Assembly: GCA_037976565.1 (NCBI GenBank)
Contig: CP137683.1
Location: forward strand, 7,604,321 to 7,668,320
Reading direction: 5' to 3'
DNA length: 64,000 nt
Source: Mesocentrotus franciscanus
Taxonomy: Eukaryota; Echinodermata; Echinoidea; Camarodonta; Strongylocentrotidae
Shown: piece by piece, positions 23,669-34,365 of the stretch
Layout of the letters: each line of letters begins with the position of its first letter
Numbering within the stretch: the stretch's first letter is position 1
Translations under genes and position numbers: made by a program
Notes under the pieces: model-generated
What the model was told of the DNA's origin: nothing
Database searches by the model: none
What the model saw: only the letters and a program-made list of their open reading frames with translations

Positions 23669-23993
23669 AATTCACATGTACCACCACTAATGTCATTTAC
23701 GGATTGACATGTACCCGCTGTTCCATGGTGTACATCGGGAGACAAAGAGACGCCTAGCCGATAGAATCACGGAGCATCTGCGTTCCATACGCCTGAAGTC
23801 AGCCGGACTACCTGTAGCTCACCACTTCAACATCGGAGATCATAATGCTGATGACCTTCAAGTATGTGTGCTGAAATCTTGCCGAGATGAGAAAGAAAGG
23901 AAGCTGATGGAGGAGAGGATAATCTTCAAACTTGGCACTCTCCACCCGGACGGGATGAACGCCACTTTCAGATCTTTCCCTAACTCACACTGA
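23669..23993 (+). pseudogene. Penelope-like GIY-YIG endonuclease remnant
   Basis: The region encodes CTRCSMVYIG and, after a frame change, ETKRRLADRITEHLRSIRLK, ending GMNATFRSF. The direct copy reads 'catcgggagac' where the inverted copy (22720-22731) reads one more G, so the direct copy has lost one base right after the YIG motif. Confidence 0.82.
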
Positions 23994-24306
23994 ACTTTGT
24001 TGAACTTTAATATCTTTATTACGTCATAATGCTTTTCAATTGCTTATTTTTCTTTCTGTGCGCCTCTTCTTTTCCTTTTCTTTTGCTTTCGCGTATCTCC
24101 CTGGAGATACGCTCTTCTAACGCTCCCTTTATTTCTAATTTTCTCCTATTTTCTCACGTCACAATGGTCCAACTTTTGAGCTTTGTGACGTTTCTCTATC
24201 TCTTTTCTCTTCTTTCGCGTACTCACACGCGCCTTTGCATCTTGACTACCAAGCGTCGCCTATATATTTTTGATTTTGTATTTTGTTGTTCATGCTTGAA
24301 TCACTT

Positions 24307-24332
24307 CGATAAAGGGCTATGCCCGAAACGTC
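24307..24332 (+). ncRNA. Hammerhead-like motif in Penelope-like element end
   Basis: CGATAAAGGGC, TAT, GCCCGAAACGTC forms a 4-bp stem-loop (GGGC/GCCC) followed by the hammerhead GAAA box and a GTC. The first core box is degenerate (CGATAA rather than CTGANGA). The same motif is present in the inverted arm at 22218-22243. Hammerheads are known in Penelope-like elements; this one is probably inactive. Confidence 0.4.
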
Positions 24333-24538
24333 AGTGGAATATTCACTTCTCCGGTGTTTTTATTTATCTACCTTGTGTCCTATTCATTTTATGCACCGAC
24401 GCAGAACCATTTATTTTTACATTATATATATATATATATATACATAAAACAACTGATCCTGTTTTATGGTTTAATACTTAAAAGTTTGTATCATTCTCCT
24501 ATTCTCCTTAATCATCAAACTGTTTCAGTGGCACTCAC

Positions 24539-24743
24539 TTGGCGATGCAAGCACTAGGGTACGTCTTGCCATTTTTGGCGCAGACTGGAACAAACTGATC
24601 GGTGCAGTCACAGGGTAGGCCGGTGTAACGTCTCCTCTCTTCAGGGGTCATCTCGGAGGTCACGCACTGTCGTTTGGAGCAGATCTCATTGCCGCCAAAA
24701 CACACACAGAGATTGCAGTCAATGTGGAAGTGACTGGCGTGTT
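24539..24743 (-). CDS. RECK: RECK exon: start of first Kazal domain
   Basis: The 205-nt exon encodes HIDCNLCVCFGGNEICSKRQ, then ERRRYTGLPCDCTDQFVPVC and NGKTYPSACIA, very close to vertebrate RECK (FTGLPCNCADQFVPVCGQNGRTYPSACIA). Donor GTGAGT, acceptor TTCTGCAG. Confidence 0.97.
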
Positions 24744-25158
24744 CTGCAGAAAGAGGAAATGGGCGATAAGGGTTAGAAATAAGGTCGGTTTCCTGTAAAG
24801 AGAAGGGGAGGGGAAGTCCGCACACTTTTGTTATTGTTTACATGAACAGGTGTATCATCAAACCCACCCTACATATGATTTTCCTTTGTAAAAAGACGGA
24901 GAAATAAATATTACTGTACCTCACTCCTATCACCAAGTCATAATTTGGCACCTAAAAATGTTGTTGACTATGAAAAGTAATTTTACTAGTTTTTATGATA
25001 GAACACCTTTTACTGAATTTGAAATACGGGTGAATGAATTCCTGTCAAGAAACACATTTTTTTGTTGACCAGTTTTTTGATGAAGAGGTTATTTTAACCT
25101 TGCTAATTTAAACCAAGGGTGAATAAATTCCCGTTGAGAAACTTGTCTCACACCATAC

Positions 25159-25344
25159 CTTTCATCTGGCCACTGATGAGGCACATCTCGCTGCGTTCAC
25201 ACTGCAGAGGTTGGCAGTGTTCAAGCTGTCCGGTGGGTCCACATACACATGACTGGTAGCAGTCCAGATTCTCCCCCGAGTCCGGGAGACGCACGTAGCT
25301 ACCGATGGGAACGAGGAAGGAGGAAGCCTCTCCAAGACGACAAC
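25159..25344 (-). CDS. RECK: RECK exon (GCRLGEASSFLVPIG segment)
   Basis: The 186-nt exon begins with two bases of a split codon and ends with one. It encodes CRLGEASSFLVPIGSYVRLP, then LDCYQSCVCGPTGQLEHC, matching human GCKLGEASDFIVRQGTLIQVP...GCYKICSCGQSGLLENC. Confidence 0.96.
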
Positions 25345-25499
25345 CTGCAGGACAGTCAAGAAGGGACATAGTTAACAGAGTCATGATCAGTCAAAGCTGT
25401 GTAAAGGGAGTAAATTCAAGTGAAACATATTTTTATAGACACCGTACAGAAAGTCATAATTTGAAGGTTGGCTGGTTGGTTTGTTTTACCAAGGGTCCG

Positions 25500-25645
25500 T
25501 CAGCTTTAAGTTTTCTTTGAGGGACTTGGTGATGAGGATTAATGCTTTACCAAAGGGCACTAGCGCATCGAATTGATTTCGAACCTGGAACTTCTGGTTA
25601 CTAGACCACTGCTCTACCACTGAGCCATCGTGCCTCACTGATGGT
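25500..25645 (-). mobile_element. tRNA-derived SINE (second family)
   Basis: The minus strand reads GATGGCTCAGTGGTAGAGCA (A box) and GGTTCGAAATC (B box), then GCGCTAGTGCCCTTTGGTAA and TAATCCTCATCACCAAGTCC. The tRNA-like head is well preserved. Confidence 0.75.
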
Positions 25646-25768
25646 GTAATCACACTGTAGAGAGCATTGCCACCCTGTTGCAGAGGTTACCCCAACCTGC
25701 CCCTCCAGCCACCTTCTCACATAGCCCAGGGGTCTCTCCTCCCCCATAGTCTTGTCCTTGTTACCCAC

Positions 25769-26061
25769 CTGTGTTGCATGTATGATGTTGGCAAACCTCC
25801 CTATGGCCACACATCTTCCTATTCACCGAGCATACTCCATTTGCCACCTCTGTATCGTTATTACAGGGGTCCGACTGGCAGGGCGTGGTAATGTCCAAGT
25901 GAGAGGCGTGGTGCTGGCTGGGGTCCAGGAAAGGGTTCAGGGACACACAGGGGGCATTGTCATCAAACGGGGACAAGATGTTGCATAATCCCACTGGGTC
26001 GACGCCCTTAGCCAAGCGGGTGTGGTCGATGCACTTGCTGAGTATGTGGATGCAGTCAGAT
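25769..26061 (-). CDS. RECK: RECK exon (SDCIHILSKC to CSVNRKMC segment)
   Basis: At 293 nt this is the longest exon here. It encodes SDCIHILSKCIDH, then LCNILSPFDDNAPCVSLNPF, TPCQSDPCN and VCSVNRKMCGHREVCQ. This matches human KSDCVEILKKC...ICELLSPTDDLKNCIPLDTY...HPCNPNPC...LCEVNRKGC in order. Confidence 0.95.
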
Positions 26062-26209
26062 CTGTGCAGGATTTTACAAAAAAATGGTTGATGATTGATT
26101 ATGGAATATGAGGAAAACACTGCATAACAGTAAGTTTGATCAAATATAAAGCATCTGATAATTTACATTTGATATTAAAGAAAACTTGATAAAAGAGGCT
26201 TGAACTTAC

Positions 26210-26421
26210 TTGCAGATCATATTGGTGTGCGTTTTACGATGACACGGCTTGACCTGCAGCGTGCATGCTATGGTCTTCCACATGTCAGACTCACACTCTG
26301 CAATGTTGAGGACGGAATGTTCATGAACGGCATTCGAATCAGGCCCTCGCTCCACAGCTGCATGTCGTAGGCGGCGCCCTCATCGGAACGGACTGAACAG
26401 CTCCGAAAAAGATCTGTAGGT
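26210..26421 (-). pseudogene. RECK: RECK exon with a one-base frameshift
   Basis: The exon spans 212 nt between acceptor TACAACAG and donor GTAAGT. Its first part encodes DLFRSCSVRSDEG and LIRMPFMNI. After 'ATT CC' near 26313 the frame must shift by one base to continue as VLNIAECESDMWKTIACTLQ, matching human VLDIKKCQPEMWKAIACSLQ. The flanking exon phases require 213 nt. As written the reading frame meets a TAG within about 15 codons. Because every other exon is intact, this is more likely a consensus error or an allele than a dead gene. It is typed as broken only for this sequence. Confidence 0.85.
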
Positions 26422-27003
26422 CTGTTGTAGAGATACAAAGGAAAATGTCAAAGGTGGGGCAAGGGTGCATGGCTGTCACCTTAATGCAAAGAATAACATG
26501 AATTATGTGTCCTATAGGGAGATGGTAGTCAGTTTTTATCTACAGTTAGTCATAATTTGCGGAAACCAGACTTGGTGGAAACACCAATAATGGGTGTACA
26601 AGTCTCGCACACAGCAAACCCCTGGTTCCATCAAAAAGTACCCCCTCAGTCTCTCAGAAAGTCTTTGGTTCAGGGAATGTATGACTTTTCCATATGAGGC
26701 GATTGGTGGAAAATGCAGAGCACTACATAAGGCCTGTTGGTCATAGAACTGGAGGCTAATCCTGGAGATTGACAAAACCTATTATTAAGTAAACACCCAA
26801 ATTGTGTCAAATTTCCCTATGAGAGCCCAATACTATGTATCTTAGTATACAGAGTAACATAAATTATATTCAGGGGCTGGTTATGAAGTGACATCATCGG
26901 GTTCACCAATATGTCCCAATGGACGATTAACTTAAGAGAGATCAGATTCAATTTATCTTCAGAATGTTTAAAAATACGTGTCTCTTAGCATTGTTATACT
27001 GAC

Positions 27004-27064
27004 CTGTTATTGAAGTGTGCACAATAATCCAGTCCACTGCACCCGGCCTTGCATGGTTCTTCAA
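27004..27064 (-). CDS. RECK: RECK exon (EEPCKAGCSGLDYCAHFNNR)
   Basis: The 61-nt exon begins with two bases of a split codon and ends with two. It encodes EPCKAGCSGLDYCAHFNNR, a clear match to human EPCQLGCRNLTYCTNFNNR. Confidence 0.96.
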
Positions 27065-27392
27065 CTGTCAAAATGAAGAAAGAATGAAACAAACAAACAT
27101 AATTAGATTTGAACAGAAGTGCGACACAAGAAAAGGCTGTTTTGTTGTTGGTGTTGTCGTTGTTGCAATTATAGTTCATGTCATATATGTTGCTTATAGA
27201 AGGGTGAGAAAGCCTGTCTCCATGAAGAGTGTGTTTGTTATCAAATACATGAAGTGAGGAAAGGGAGAGATATACATGTACATATGCTGACAGGAATATA
27301 ATTGAATACCCTTATAATCTGTTCATTTACCCCTATAAGTTATCATGGAACCTTCCTCCATGCATAGTGATTAATGGAAGTGTAGAACATAC

Positions 27393-27495
27393 CATCTGCT
27401 AAGCAGGTAAGAAGTGCTTCCTCAGCTGGCTGATATCGACAATGTTCGTCAAACTCATTCCATGTGTCCCTGTTGGACAATGATGGGGTGTAGAG
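27393..27495 (-). CDS. RECK: RECK exon: end of last cysteine-knot repeat
   Basis: The 103-nt exon starts in phase 0. It encodes LYTPSLSNRDTWNEFDEHC and then LLTCLAD, matching human LYSMSWGNTQSWQEFDRFC...MLTCLAD. Confidence 0.94.
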
Positions 27496-27519
27496 CTGCA
27501 TGGGAAAATAGGGTAAAAT

Positions 27520-27559
27520 ACATCATCATCATCATCATCATCATCACCATCACCATCAC

Positions 27560-27598
<39 letters not shown>

Positions 27599-27795
27599 AA
27601 GTATCACAACTATCCTCCTCCTACTCCACTTCCTTCTCCTCCTCTTCCTCTTCATCTTCATCATCCTCATCATTATCATCATTATCTTCATCCTGTTCCT
27701 GCTCTTCCTCATCAGTACATCCTCGTTTCTCATCCTCATCATCATACTGGTAACGATAATCATTATCACCATCCTCCTCATCATCCCAAGATACC
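27520..27795. repeat. (CAT)n and CTC-rich microsatellite
   Basis: Pure CAT runs (about 27523-27598) decay into a mixed pyrimidine-rich ATC/CTC repeat directly downstream of the RECK exon at 27808. Confidence 0.9.
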
Positions 27796-27807
27796 TATCT
27801 TGCTTAC

Positions 27808-27926
27808 CTTGACACAGATATCCCTGCATCGTGAGCTGATAGCCCGAAGACAACACTGAAGATTGGCTCCATCTAGAGCACCAGGGTTGGTGGGGCCTAT
27901 TTCAGGATGACTGATCTCATTGCCAG
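27808..27926 (-). CDS. RECK: RECK exon: start of last cysteine-knot repeat
   Basis: The 119-nt exon encodes LDGANLQCCLRAISSRCRDI and ends CVK. It corresponds to human LDGAKLHCCSKANTSTCRELCTK. A long (CAT)n/(CTC)n tract occupies the intron just downstream. Confidence 0.94.
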
Positions 27927-28369
27927 CTGATGGACAGCGAAGAAAAGAGACAAACAAACAATGGAGAAACCATGATCTAAAGAGATTTCAACTTTACAAA
28001 TCTTAACAGCTTTGTTTCCCATGTATGTACATGTATCCCACTTGAATTTTCTGAATTTGGCTTTCTGTTCCTTCTTGAATTGTACTCTAATGAGTTCAAG
28101 GAAAAGCTTCAATACTCTGTACGTCTAAACCCAAACTTGTTATCACTATCATCATTAACATAATATCAATTTCAGCTTTTATTGCAGATCTTTAATCCAA
28201 ATTAAGCTATTTTTATTCCTCTGGCAAGAATCAATTGAATTAACAAGTACAACAGAAAAAGAAGACAAAAACTGTCAAAAATAAAGATATGAAGGAGGTA
28301 GGATAAAAAAGGCTAATTGATCTTCTAAAATATAAAGCCCTTAGTAAGATGAGTGGAGAGGAGCAATGC

Positions 28370-28472
28370 AGATAAAAGGCCTTGCTCAAGGACATATAGT
28401 GCTATGCAGGGGCTTGAACCCATGACCTTTGCATTCCCAGTCAAGTTATCAAACCACTCGACTATGACACCT
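28370..28472 (-). mobile_element. tRNA-related SINE fragment
   Basis: The segment 'ggggcttgaacccatgacc' is the complement of a B-box region, and 'aaaccactcgactatgacacc' the complement of an A-box side. Confidence 0.55.
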
Positions 28473-28501
28473 TTCACTACATTACTTCTGATATACTGTA
28501 C

Positions 28502-28666
28502 CTGATACAAGAAGAAAACACTTCCACATTGCATCGCTAGGCACAGGTTGATCACATCCCTCTACCAAGGCATTCATTATAGCGCCCTCTGATGTCAGGT
28601 TTGTTAATGTCCGACGACAGACATCCCGACATCTAGGTCTCGTGGAGCGCTCACAACAGTGTAAAC
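28502..28666 (-). CDS. RECK: RECK exon: cysteine-knot repeat 4
   Basis: The 165-nt exon encodes LHCCERSTRPRCRDVCRRTL, then ALVEGCDQPVPSDAMWKCFL. The CC...C...C...C...C pattern and EGC..QP.P.D..W.CFL match human LYCCDRAEDHACQNACKRIL...LIEGCKTQPLPQDPLWQCFL. Part of this exon is copied in scrambled form at 28981-29020. Confidence 0.96.
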
Positions 28667-28865
28667 CTGAAAGGGGAAAAAAGTTTGGATGAAACTCACT
28701 TGTACAAAGTAGGATGAGAACATGAAACGTGTGCACTATACAATGTAAGTACAGAATCATGATTGAATCCAATAACTGGAGTACGAAACACTTTTAACTG
28801 AAAAGGCCCTGTCTAAATGTACAAAAAATAAATAGTTGTACTGTTGTCTAAGTAGTATTGGTGAT

Positions 28866-29055
28866 ATCATCACTATCATCATCATCATCATCATCATCAC
28901 TGTCATCATCATTATCATCAATATCACCACCATCATTAATATGACGACCACCATCACCATCATCATCATCGTGGTGACCTCCCGACATCTAGGTCAGGAG
29001 GTCTGTCGTCGGACATTAACATCATCATTATCATCATCATTGCCATCCTCCTCCT
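28866..29055. repeat. (CAT)n tract with an embedded RECK exon fragment
   Basis: CAT trinucleotides flank the segment 28981-29020, which is made of two pieces copied from the RECK exon at 28502-28666, one direct and one inverted. Confidence 0.8.
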
Positions 29056-29109
29056 CCTCCTACTTTTCATCCGTTAAAGAAACCACCCACGTAAAGATCT
29101 TTCACTTAC

Positions 29110-29301
29110 TATCTCTGGGGTTATGTCTTGGAGCCATGATGTTGGTATAATTATAAACACATTGCTTGATGCGTTCATCGGAACAGTAGATCTCTATGTC
29201 CAGCCCCATGTTATCCGTTGGTAGGGGCGAGTCAAAGACATCCTCACATTTATTCCGACACTGGGTACCTTCATGAGCCAAGCTGCAGCATGATTCACGC
29301 C
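29110..29301 (-). CDS. RECK: RECK exon: cysteine-knot repeat 3
   Basis: The 192-nt exon encodes ESCCSLAHEGTQCRNKCEDV, then IKQCVYNYTNIMAPRHNPRD. It matches human SVCCSYAGHHTNCREYCQAI...LIHCVNNYTQSYPMRNPTDS. The NYT sequon is conserved with human. Confidence 0.96.
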
Positions 29302-29460
29302 CTAAATGAAAATAAAAAGAAAGATGAAATGTTAAAAGTTGGTTAAACATCATATACTTTTGTTAAAATTCTTTGATTTAACACTCCTACTATATTTCAG
29401 AGTATTTCAGAAAGCAATCACAAAATAAGACAACAAAGCTTGCTGTCTGAGTTTAGTGTC

Positions 29461-29529
29461 TGTTTGGAGCCAGAAGGGCATTAACGCATATCAATTTACA
29501 CAGAGTTGGTGCTATTCTGGCTCCAAACA
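29461..29529. mobile_element. Small hairpin element (CCAGAAGGGC family)
   Basis: The 15-mer TGTTTGGAGCCAGAA (29461-29475) is repeated inverted as TTCTGGCTCCAAACA (29515-29529). Related text occurs near 44.4, 59.1 and 63.1 kb. Confidence 0.55.
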
Positions 29530-29617
29530 GATGATGTGTTCTATTGCCATGTGCTTCGCAGAAAGGCCTTGGGCAAACTATTATCATTAAGAATTTCTCT
29601 GCTAAAACCATTTGATA

Positions 29618-29991
29618 AATAGAGAGATAGATAGATGGATAGATAGATAGATAGATAGGTTCATAGATTGATAGATTGATAGGTTGATAGAGAGATAGAT
29701 AGATAGGTTGATAGATTGATAAATATATAGGTAGATAGAATAGATTGATAGGTAGGTAGATAGATAGAGAGATAGATAGATAGATAGGTAGATTGATAGG
29801 TATGTAGATAGATTGATAGATAGATAGATAGATAGAGAGAGAGAAAGATATATAGAGAGATAGATACATGTACATAGATATGTAGGTAGATAGATAGAGA
29901 GATAGATAGATAGACAGATAGGTAGATAGATAAGTATGTAGATAGACAGACAGAGAGATAGATAGATAGACAGGTCTCAGATAGATATGTT

Positions 29992-30023
<32 letters not shown>

Positions 30024-30074
30024 AACAGATAGATAGATAGATAGATAGACAGACAGATAGACAGATAGATAGAT
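29618..30074. repeat. (GATA)n microsatellite, about 450 bp
   Basis: Long GATA/GACA/GGTA-type tetranucleotide array. The Ile/Tyr/Leu/Ser-rich open frames on the minus strand come from it. Confidence 0.95.
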
Positions 30075-32675
30075 CATATTGTGTGCAGAGAAATATGACC
30101 CAGAAACTCTTCAATAATTATAGTTAAAAGCCTTTATTTCTCTGCACAAAATATGATCTATAAACTCTACCTAGATGTATATTGTTACCTCCTTCTGTCT
30201 CTCACCAAATAATCTCAAACACATTGATCTATCCCTCAAGTAGAATATTTTGGGTAACAAGCAGATAAAATGCAAACGACAACATAGCAGGTTAATATTG
30301 TATGTGAGCTTTTTTGCTGCACTAGTTGTATTGTGTCAGGTATAGTGTATGTGCATTTGAAAAAAAATTAAGGCAAATATATCCATTCACACACAAAGTG
30401 CATATTCATTGTATTAAGCCTGTGAAGTCAATTATTCTACGGCCGTGAAAAATCATTCAACATTTCATTTCAGTCGCAATTAACCTGATTGGTGAGAAAT
30501 AACAAACTCCAAAGTTCAAGTACATCGGTGCTCAGCATAAAACAAGAATAAAAACCAATAAGTGGGAATGAGTTGAGAGCACAAACAGATGTTTGATAAT
30601 ACCATGTTCATAAACTAAAGTCATTTATTAATTTTATGAGGCCAACTTTGTAAAAGAAGTATTGTGAGTGGAAAAGCAAGTTATTCGTTATGGCTTTTCC
30701 TGATATACATGAATCCCAGATCGCCATGAATTATATTTTAGGCTTGAATAAAAGATTATTAATGCATAAAGGCATATGGTATTGAGTGAGAAGATTATGT
30801 AGGCCAACTTTTATATCACTCTGAATTGTGAACGCCAACCTCAAAACTCAAACTCAATAATCTGCTGATTTGATTAAGGGCAGAAATAATTAGAGAAAAA
30901 GATATTAACCATCACAGTACCAAGCTTTGTGAACCCCATTGACTTTGACATGTATTACACATCTTCATGTCTGTTTGAATGGGAGGGTTAAAGTGAATGT
31001 TTAATAAACCAACCAATATGAACAATTTTATGAATTTTAGACACTCAGGAAAAATGAATATATTAAAAAATCTACCACACATCAACCCAAATTGTCCTCT
31101 CATATCATAACATATCTTACCTGTTCATGTAAATCAAATACATGGAAGCTTTACATTTTCACCTTTCAACTCTAAATTGACTTTATCTCCATTCCCATAC
31201 ACGCACCACCAAACACCCAAACCCAAAATGAGAGCCCGGGATCGTACAATCCACCCACATCCCACGATGATGATCGCCCTGCTTTCAAAATTTATGCCGC
31301 GTCACTCAATGCGATATCGTTCACACCTAATCATGGATTGAGATTGTTTTCCAAGCCAGCTTGAGCTAAATGTATTTATACCTGTCTTTCTCTCCCTTTT
31401 TTTTAACCCCTCACAGATCCTTCCCATTCTCTTTTTACCAGTATTTCTCTTACTTTTACCACATACTGTCCTCCCAATCTTCTCTTTTCTTTGTTCAGTA
31501 TTATTTCCATCCAGTTTCATCCCTACTTTGTAATCCACAATCGTCTATGCAGTTTCCTCTTGCCTCAAATTTGGTATCCATTGATCTAGAATAGAATTTT
31601 TTTTTATTGATTCACACAAAATAGATACCGAATTTATATTAATCAGAGCAGTATAGGGTCTTGCTCAAGTTACCAAGATCATCTGGTACAAGCAAATAAT
31701 TACATTGGCCCTGTTTATAAAGGGGTATAAATGTCTTAATATTTGTAATGTTAGTGTCTTCATTCAAATTTCACTGGGGGAGGGGAGGGAGCAGCATTGA
31801 GAGTTTTTTTCCTATTTTCTACAAATATAACCAAGTTTCGCTGCAACATGAGTTTCTCCTATACTGCACTGCTTCAATCCCTCACAAATTTTAAAAAACC
31901 AAAATATTTACTTATACTATCATTGAAAGCAGGGGCAGATTCAAGGGGGGGGGGGTCAACAATCGGCCTGTGTCCCTTAAAGAAAATAGGAAATTCCTTC
32001 TGTATACAAAGATATTCCTCCTTTTTTATTGCTTGTTTTTCAGAACTACACCGATCCCTTTTACACACTACTGAATCTTGGCGTTATCAAGCAAGTAACA
32101 TACAATCACACCACAACCCCATCCTACAAACACAAGTTATTTGAATTCCTCATTTGGCACATTTGATTATAAAAGGACAAAGAAAAAACAACAACTGCCA
32201 CACTTGGTTGGTGTTTTTTCTTTACGTTCTGTCTATCACCATACCAATGAGTCTGGCAGGCAAGAAATTCACGGATTACTGCAAACGCTGAGAGAGGTGG
32301 CACATATCCTAACATCTCTCTTCAATCGCAGAGGAAGAGGAGTTTCTTTTTTCATCATTTTTTCTGATTAGTTCACAGTTTCGCTTGCAATGTTTTGACG
32401 GGCTCTCTATCCCTCTCCCCTCTTTCATCATTTATATATTTCTCTTTACCTCTTTGTTAATTTTTTCTCTCTTTCTTCTTACTTTCTTATTTTCTCACAC
32501 CCTTAAACCTCTCTTTTCCGATCCATCTCTCTGTCTTTTATTCTTCCAATTTCCCCTCACTCTTTCTTATTTTTCAAAATAAAAATCATATTTTCCCTCA
32601 CTCCCATCCTTTTCTCTATATCAATCTATCTATCAAAATCTATTTTTCCATCCATCATTCTTCACCTCTCTTTGT

Positions 32676-32679
<4 letters not shown>

Positions 32680-32756
<77 letters not shown>

Positions 32757-32757
32757 T
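32680..32757. repeat. (CT)n microsatellite
   Basis: Nearly pure CT dinucleotide run inside a broader pyrimidine-rich stretch (about 32.4-32.9 kb), roughly 300 bp from the 34-nt RECK exon. Confidence 0.9.
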
Positions 32758-33027
32758 CCTTTCTCTCGATCCCCTTTTACCATTTCCTCTTCTTACCTGT
32801 TCTGTCTATGAATGCAGTGTCTCTCTATTTCAACATTTCAATCTACATCCTTCTCGTCATTCTATCCCTCTCTCACAACACCTACAACCTACTTTACTGG
32901 ATCTGTCTTTCATTTCTTTCCTCCATCTTGCTGTCCTCCGTTCCCCCTATCCTTCCTCCTTAACATTACCGTGAAACCCCTATACTCTGGGGAGGAAATG
33001 GCTACAAAAATTGAGTGGATAACTTAC

Positions 33028-33061
33028 TTTCATATCTGTCCAAACAGCCAAACAGTTCTCC
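33028..33061 (-). CDS. RECK: RECK micro-exon (34 nt)
   Basis: The 34-nt exon lies between acceptor TAATCTACAG and donor GTAAGT. It encodes GELFGCLDRYE plus one base, which with the next exon gives R-RESCC. This matches human NALFSCISRNEMGSVCC. Too short to stand alone, but the phases on both sides are exact. Confidence 0.88.
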
Positions 33062-34317
33062 CTGTAGATTAAAAGAGACAGAAAAACAACTTTTGTATGA
33101 ATGAAAGCACTCTTTCTGCTTAACCTATGTTCTCATATCAAGACATGATTCAGTAACCCGTCTCTATAAAATAAAATGCAGTGGCAAAACTTTGCATGTA
33201 ACACCTCACACGGGCAAACCGACTCCACACAGAATCCAAACTAAACCGATTATCTTCTTTTTGAGGTTACGTAACTTTTTAGTTTAGAATATTGCTGGTC
33301 TGGTGTTTGTCTGTTTGGTATGACTGGGGTATCAATGAATAAAAAGAGGCAATGTAATTAGGTAAAAAAATATATAGCTCTACCCCTAACAATGACCCCT
33401 ATGCATGCTTAATATTGAAAATATACAAAAAAGATATAGCTCAATATGCTTCTCTCAATTATTTTGGCAGAAGAATTTTTCAAATGCATTTCTCTTGTTT
33501 CTCTTGATTAAAAAAGACAGTGTTCAACAGTATCGAATTATGCATTAACCCAACTATTTCGACTTTCAAGAAGAAGGGCTACTTTTTCTTTATTCAAACT
33601 CTAACATGTCAAATCAGACTTTGGACAGACACATGTACATCACTAGTGCTGTAACAACATAGTCATTTTGATTTTCGTTTAACCGAAAAATAAAAATCGT
33701 TTTTGCACCCCATGGGCGGTTGTTGGTCATTAAAACATTTCATTGCAGCACTAAAAAAAATCACCTGTAACACTGTAAAGGTTAAGATGGGAGCAGTAAA
33801 TGTTTCCCGGTAACATGATTTAACTGTTTTGATAATGCAAAGTGACAGAGGAAATATTTTATGGTGTTATGATATAATCTGATCTACATTAGATGTTAAC
33901 TCATTAATTTCAAAACCTCATACTTTCCTTACAAACAAAATCAGCTTCATGCATTCTGTGTCAAGGGTACCATATCAACCCTACTCTAAAAAACTACATT
34001 TTGCAAGCACAAAATATTGGCAATTTTTTGAGTGGTCCAAATTTGCAGAAATGTTCATGCTGTGAAATAAATGAAACACAACACTTAATTTTGGGGGCAA
34101 AATTTGTGCAAGCATGTGTCTCTTGTCAAGAAAACAGTTGTTACCAATTTAGTTTAACTTGCAAATGTTTCTACTCTGACAATAAATGGTATACAATATC
34201 CAAACTGCAGAAAAAGCCAATGGTATTACTACAACACCATAAATGCTACAAATACTTGATGTTTGATTATATATCCCCATATTTAGGGTGAAACAGAAAG
34301 AAGAAAAAAGGACTCAC

Positions 34318-34365
34318 CTCTTCAGAATGAGTACATGCCGCTGCTACTTCAGAGAAAGAGTGTGC
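34318..34365 (-). CDS. RECK: RECK short exon (48 nt)
   Basis: The 48-nt exon is phase 0 to phase 0, with acceptor TTCTACAG and donor GTGAGT. It encodes AHSFSEVAAACTHSEE, collinear with human ASSKNDISKVCRKEYE, between the second-repeat CC exon and the 34-nt exon. Confidence 0.88.

Larger units (their letters stand above)
22170..24380 (+). mobile_element. Penelope-like retroelement, 5'-truncated, with inverted arm
   Basis: The direct part (about 22788-24380) encodes the C-terminal RT region and a GIY-YIG endonuclease, the hallmark pair of Penelope-like elements, followed by a noncoding 3' end. An inverted copy of the last 0.7 kb precedes it (22170-22787 against 23669-24380). The inverted arm lacks about 95 bp found in the direct arm. 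The 5' RT motifs are missing. The element lies in the RECK intron between the two exons of the first Kazal domain. Both ends abut AT simple repeats, so no target duplication can be read. The inverted 5' arrangement is typical of this class. Confidence 0.88.
29302..33027. other. RECK intron with simple repeats
   Basis: It contains a hairpin element (29461-29529), a long (GATA)n tract, and a (CT)n tract near 32.7 kb. The rest (about 30.1-32.6 kb) is unique AT-rich sequence in which I see no exon. Confidence 0.55.

Noticed and set aside
29453..30077. Frames of 138-140 codons rich in Tyr/Leu/Ser/Ile
   Set aside because: Translation of the GATA microsatellite.
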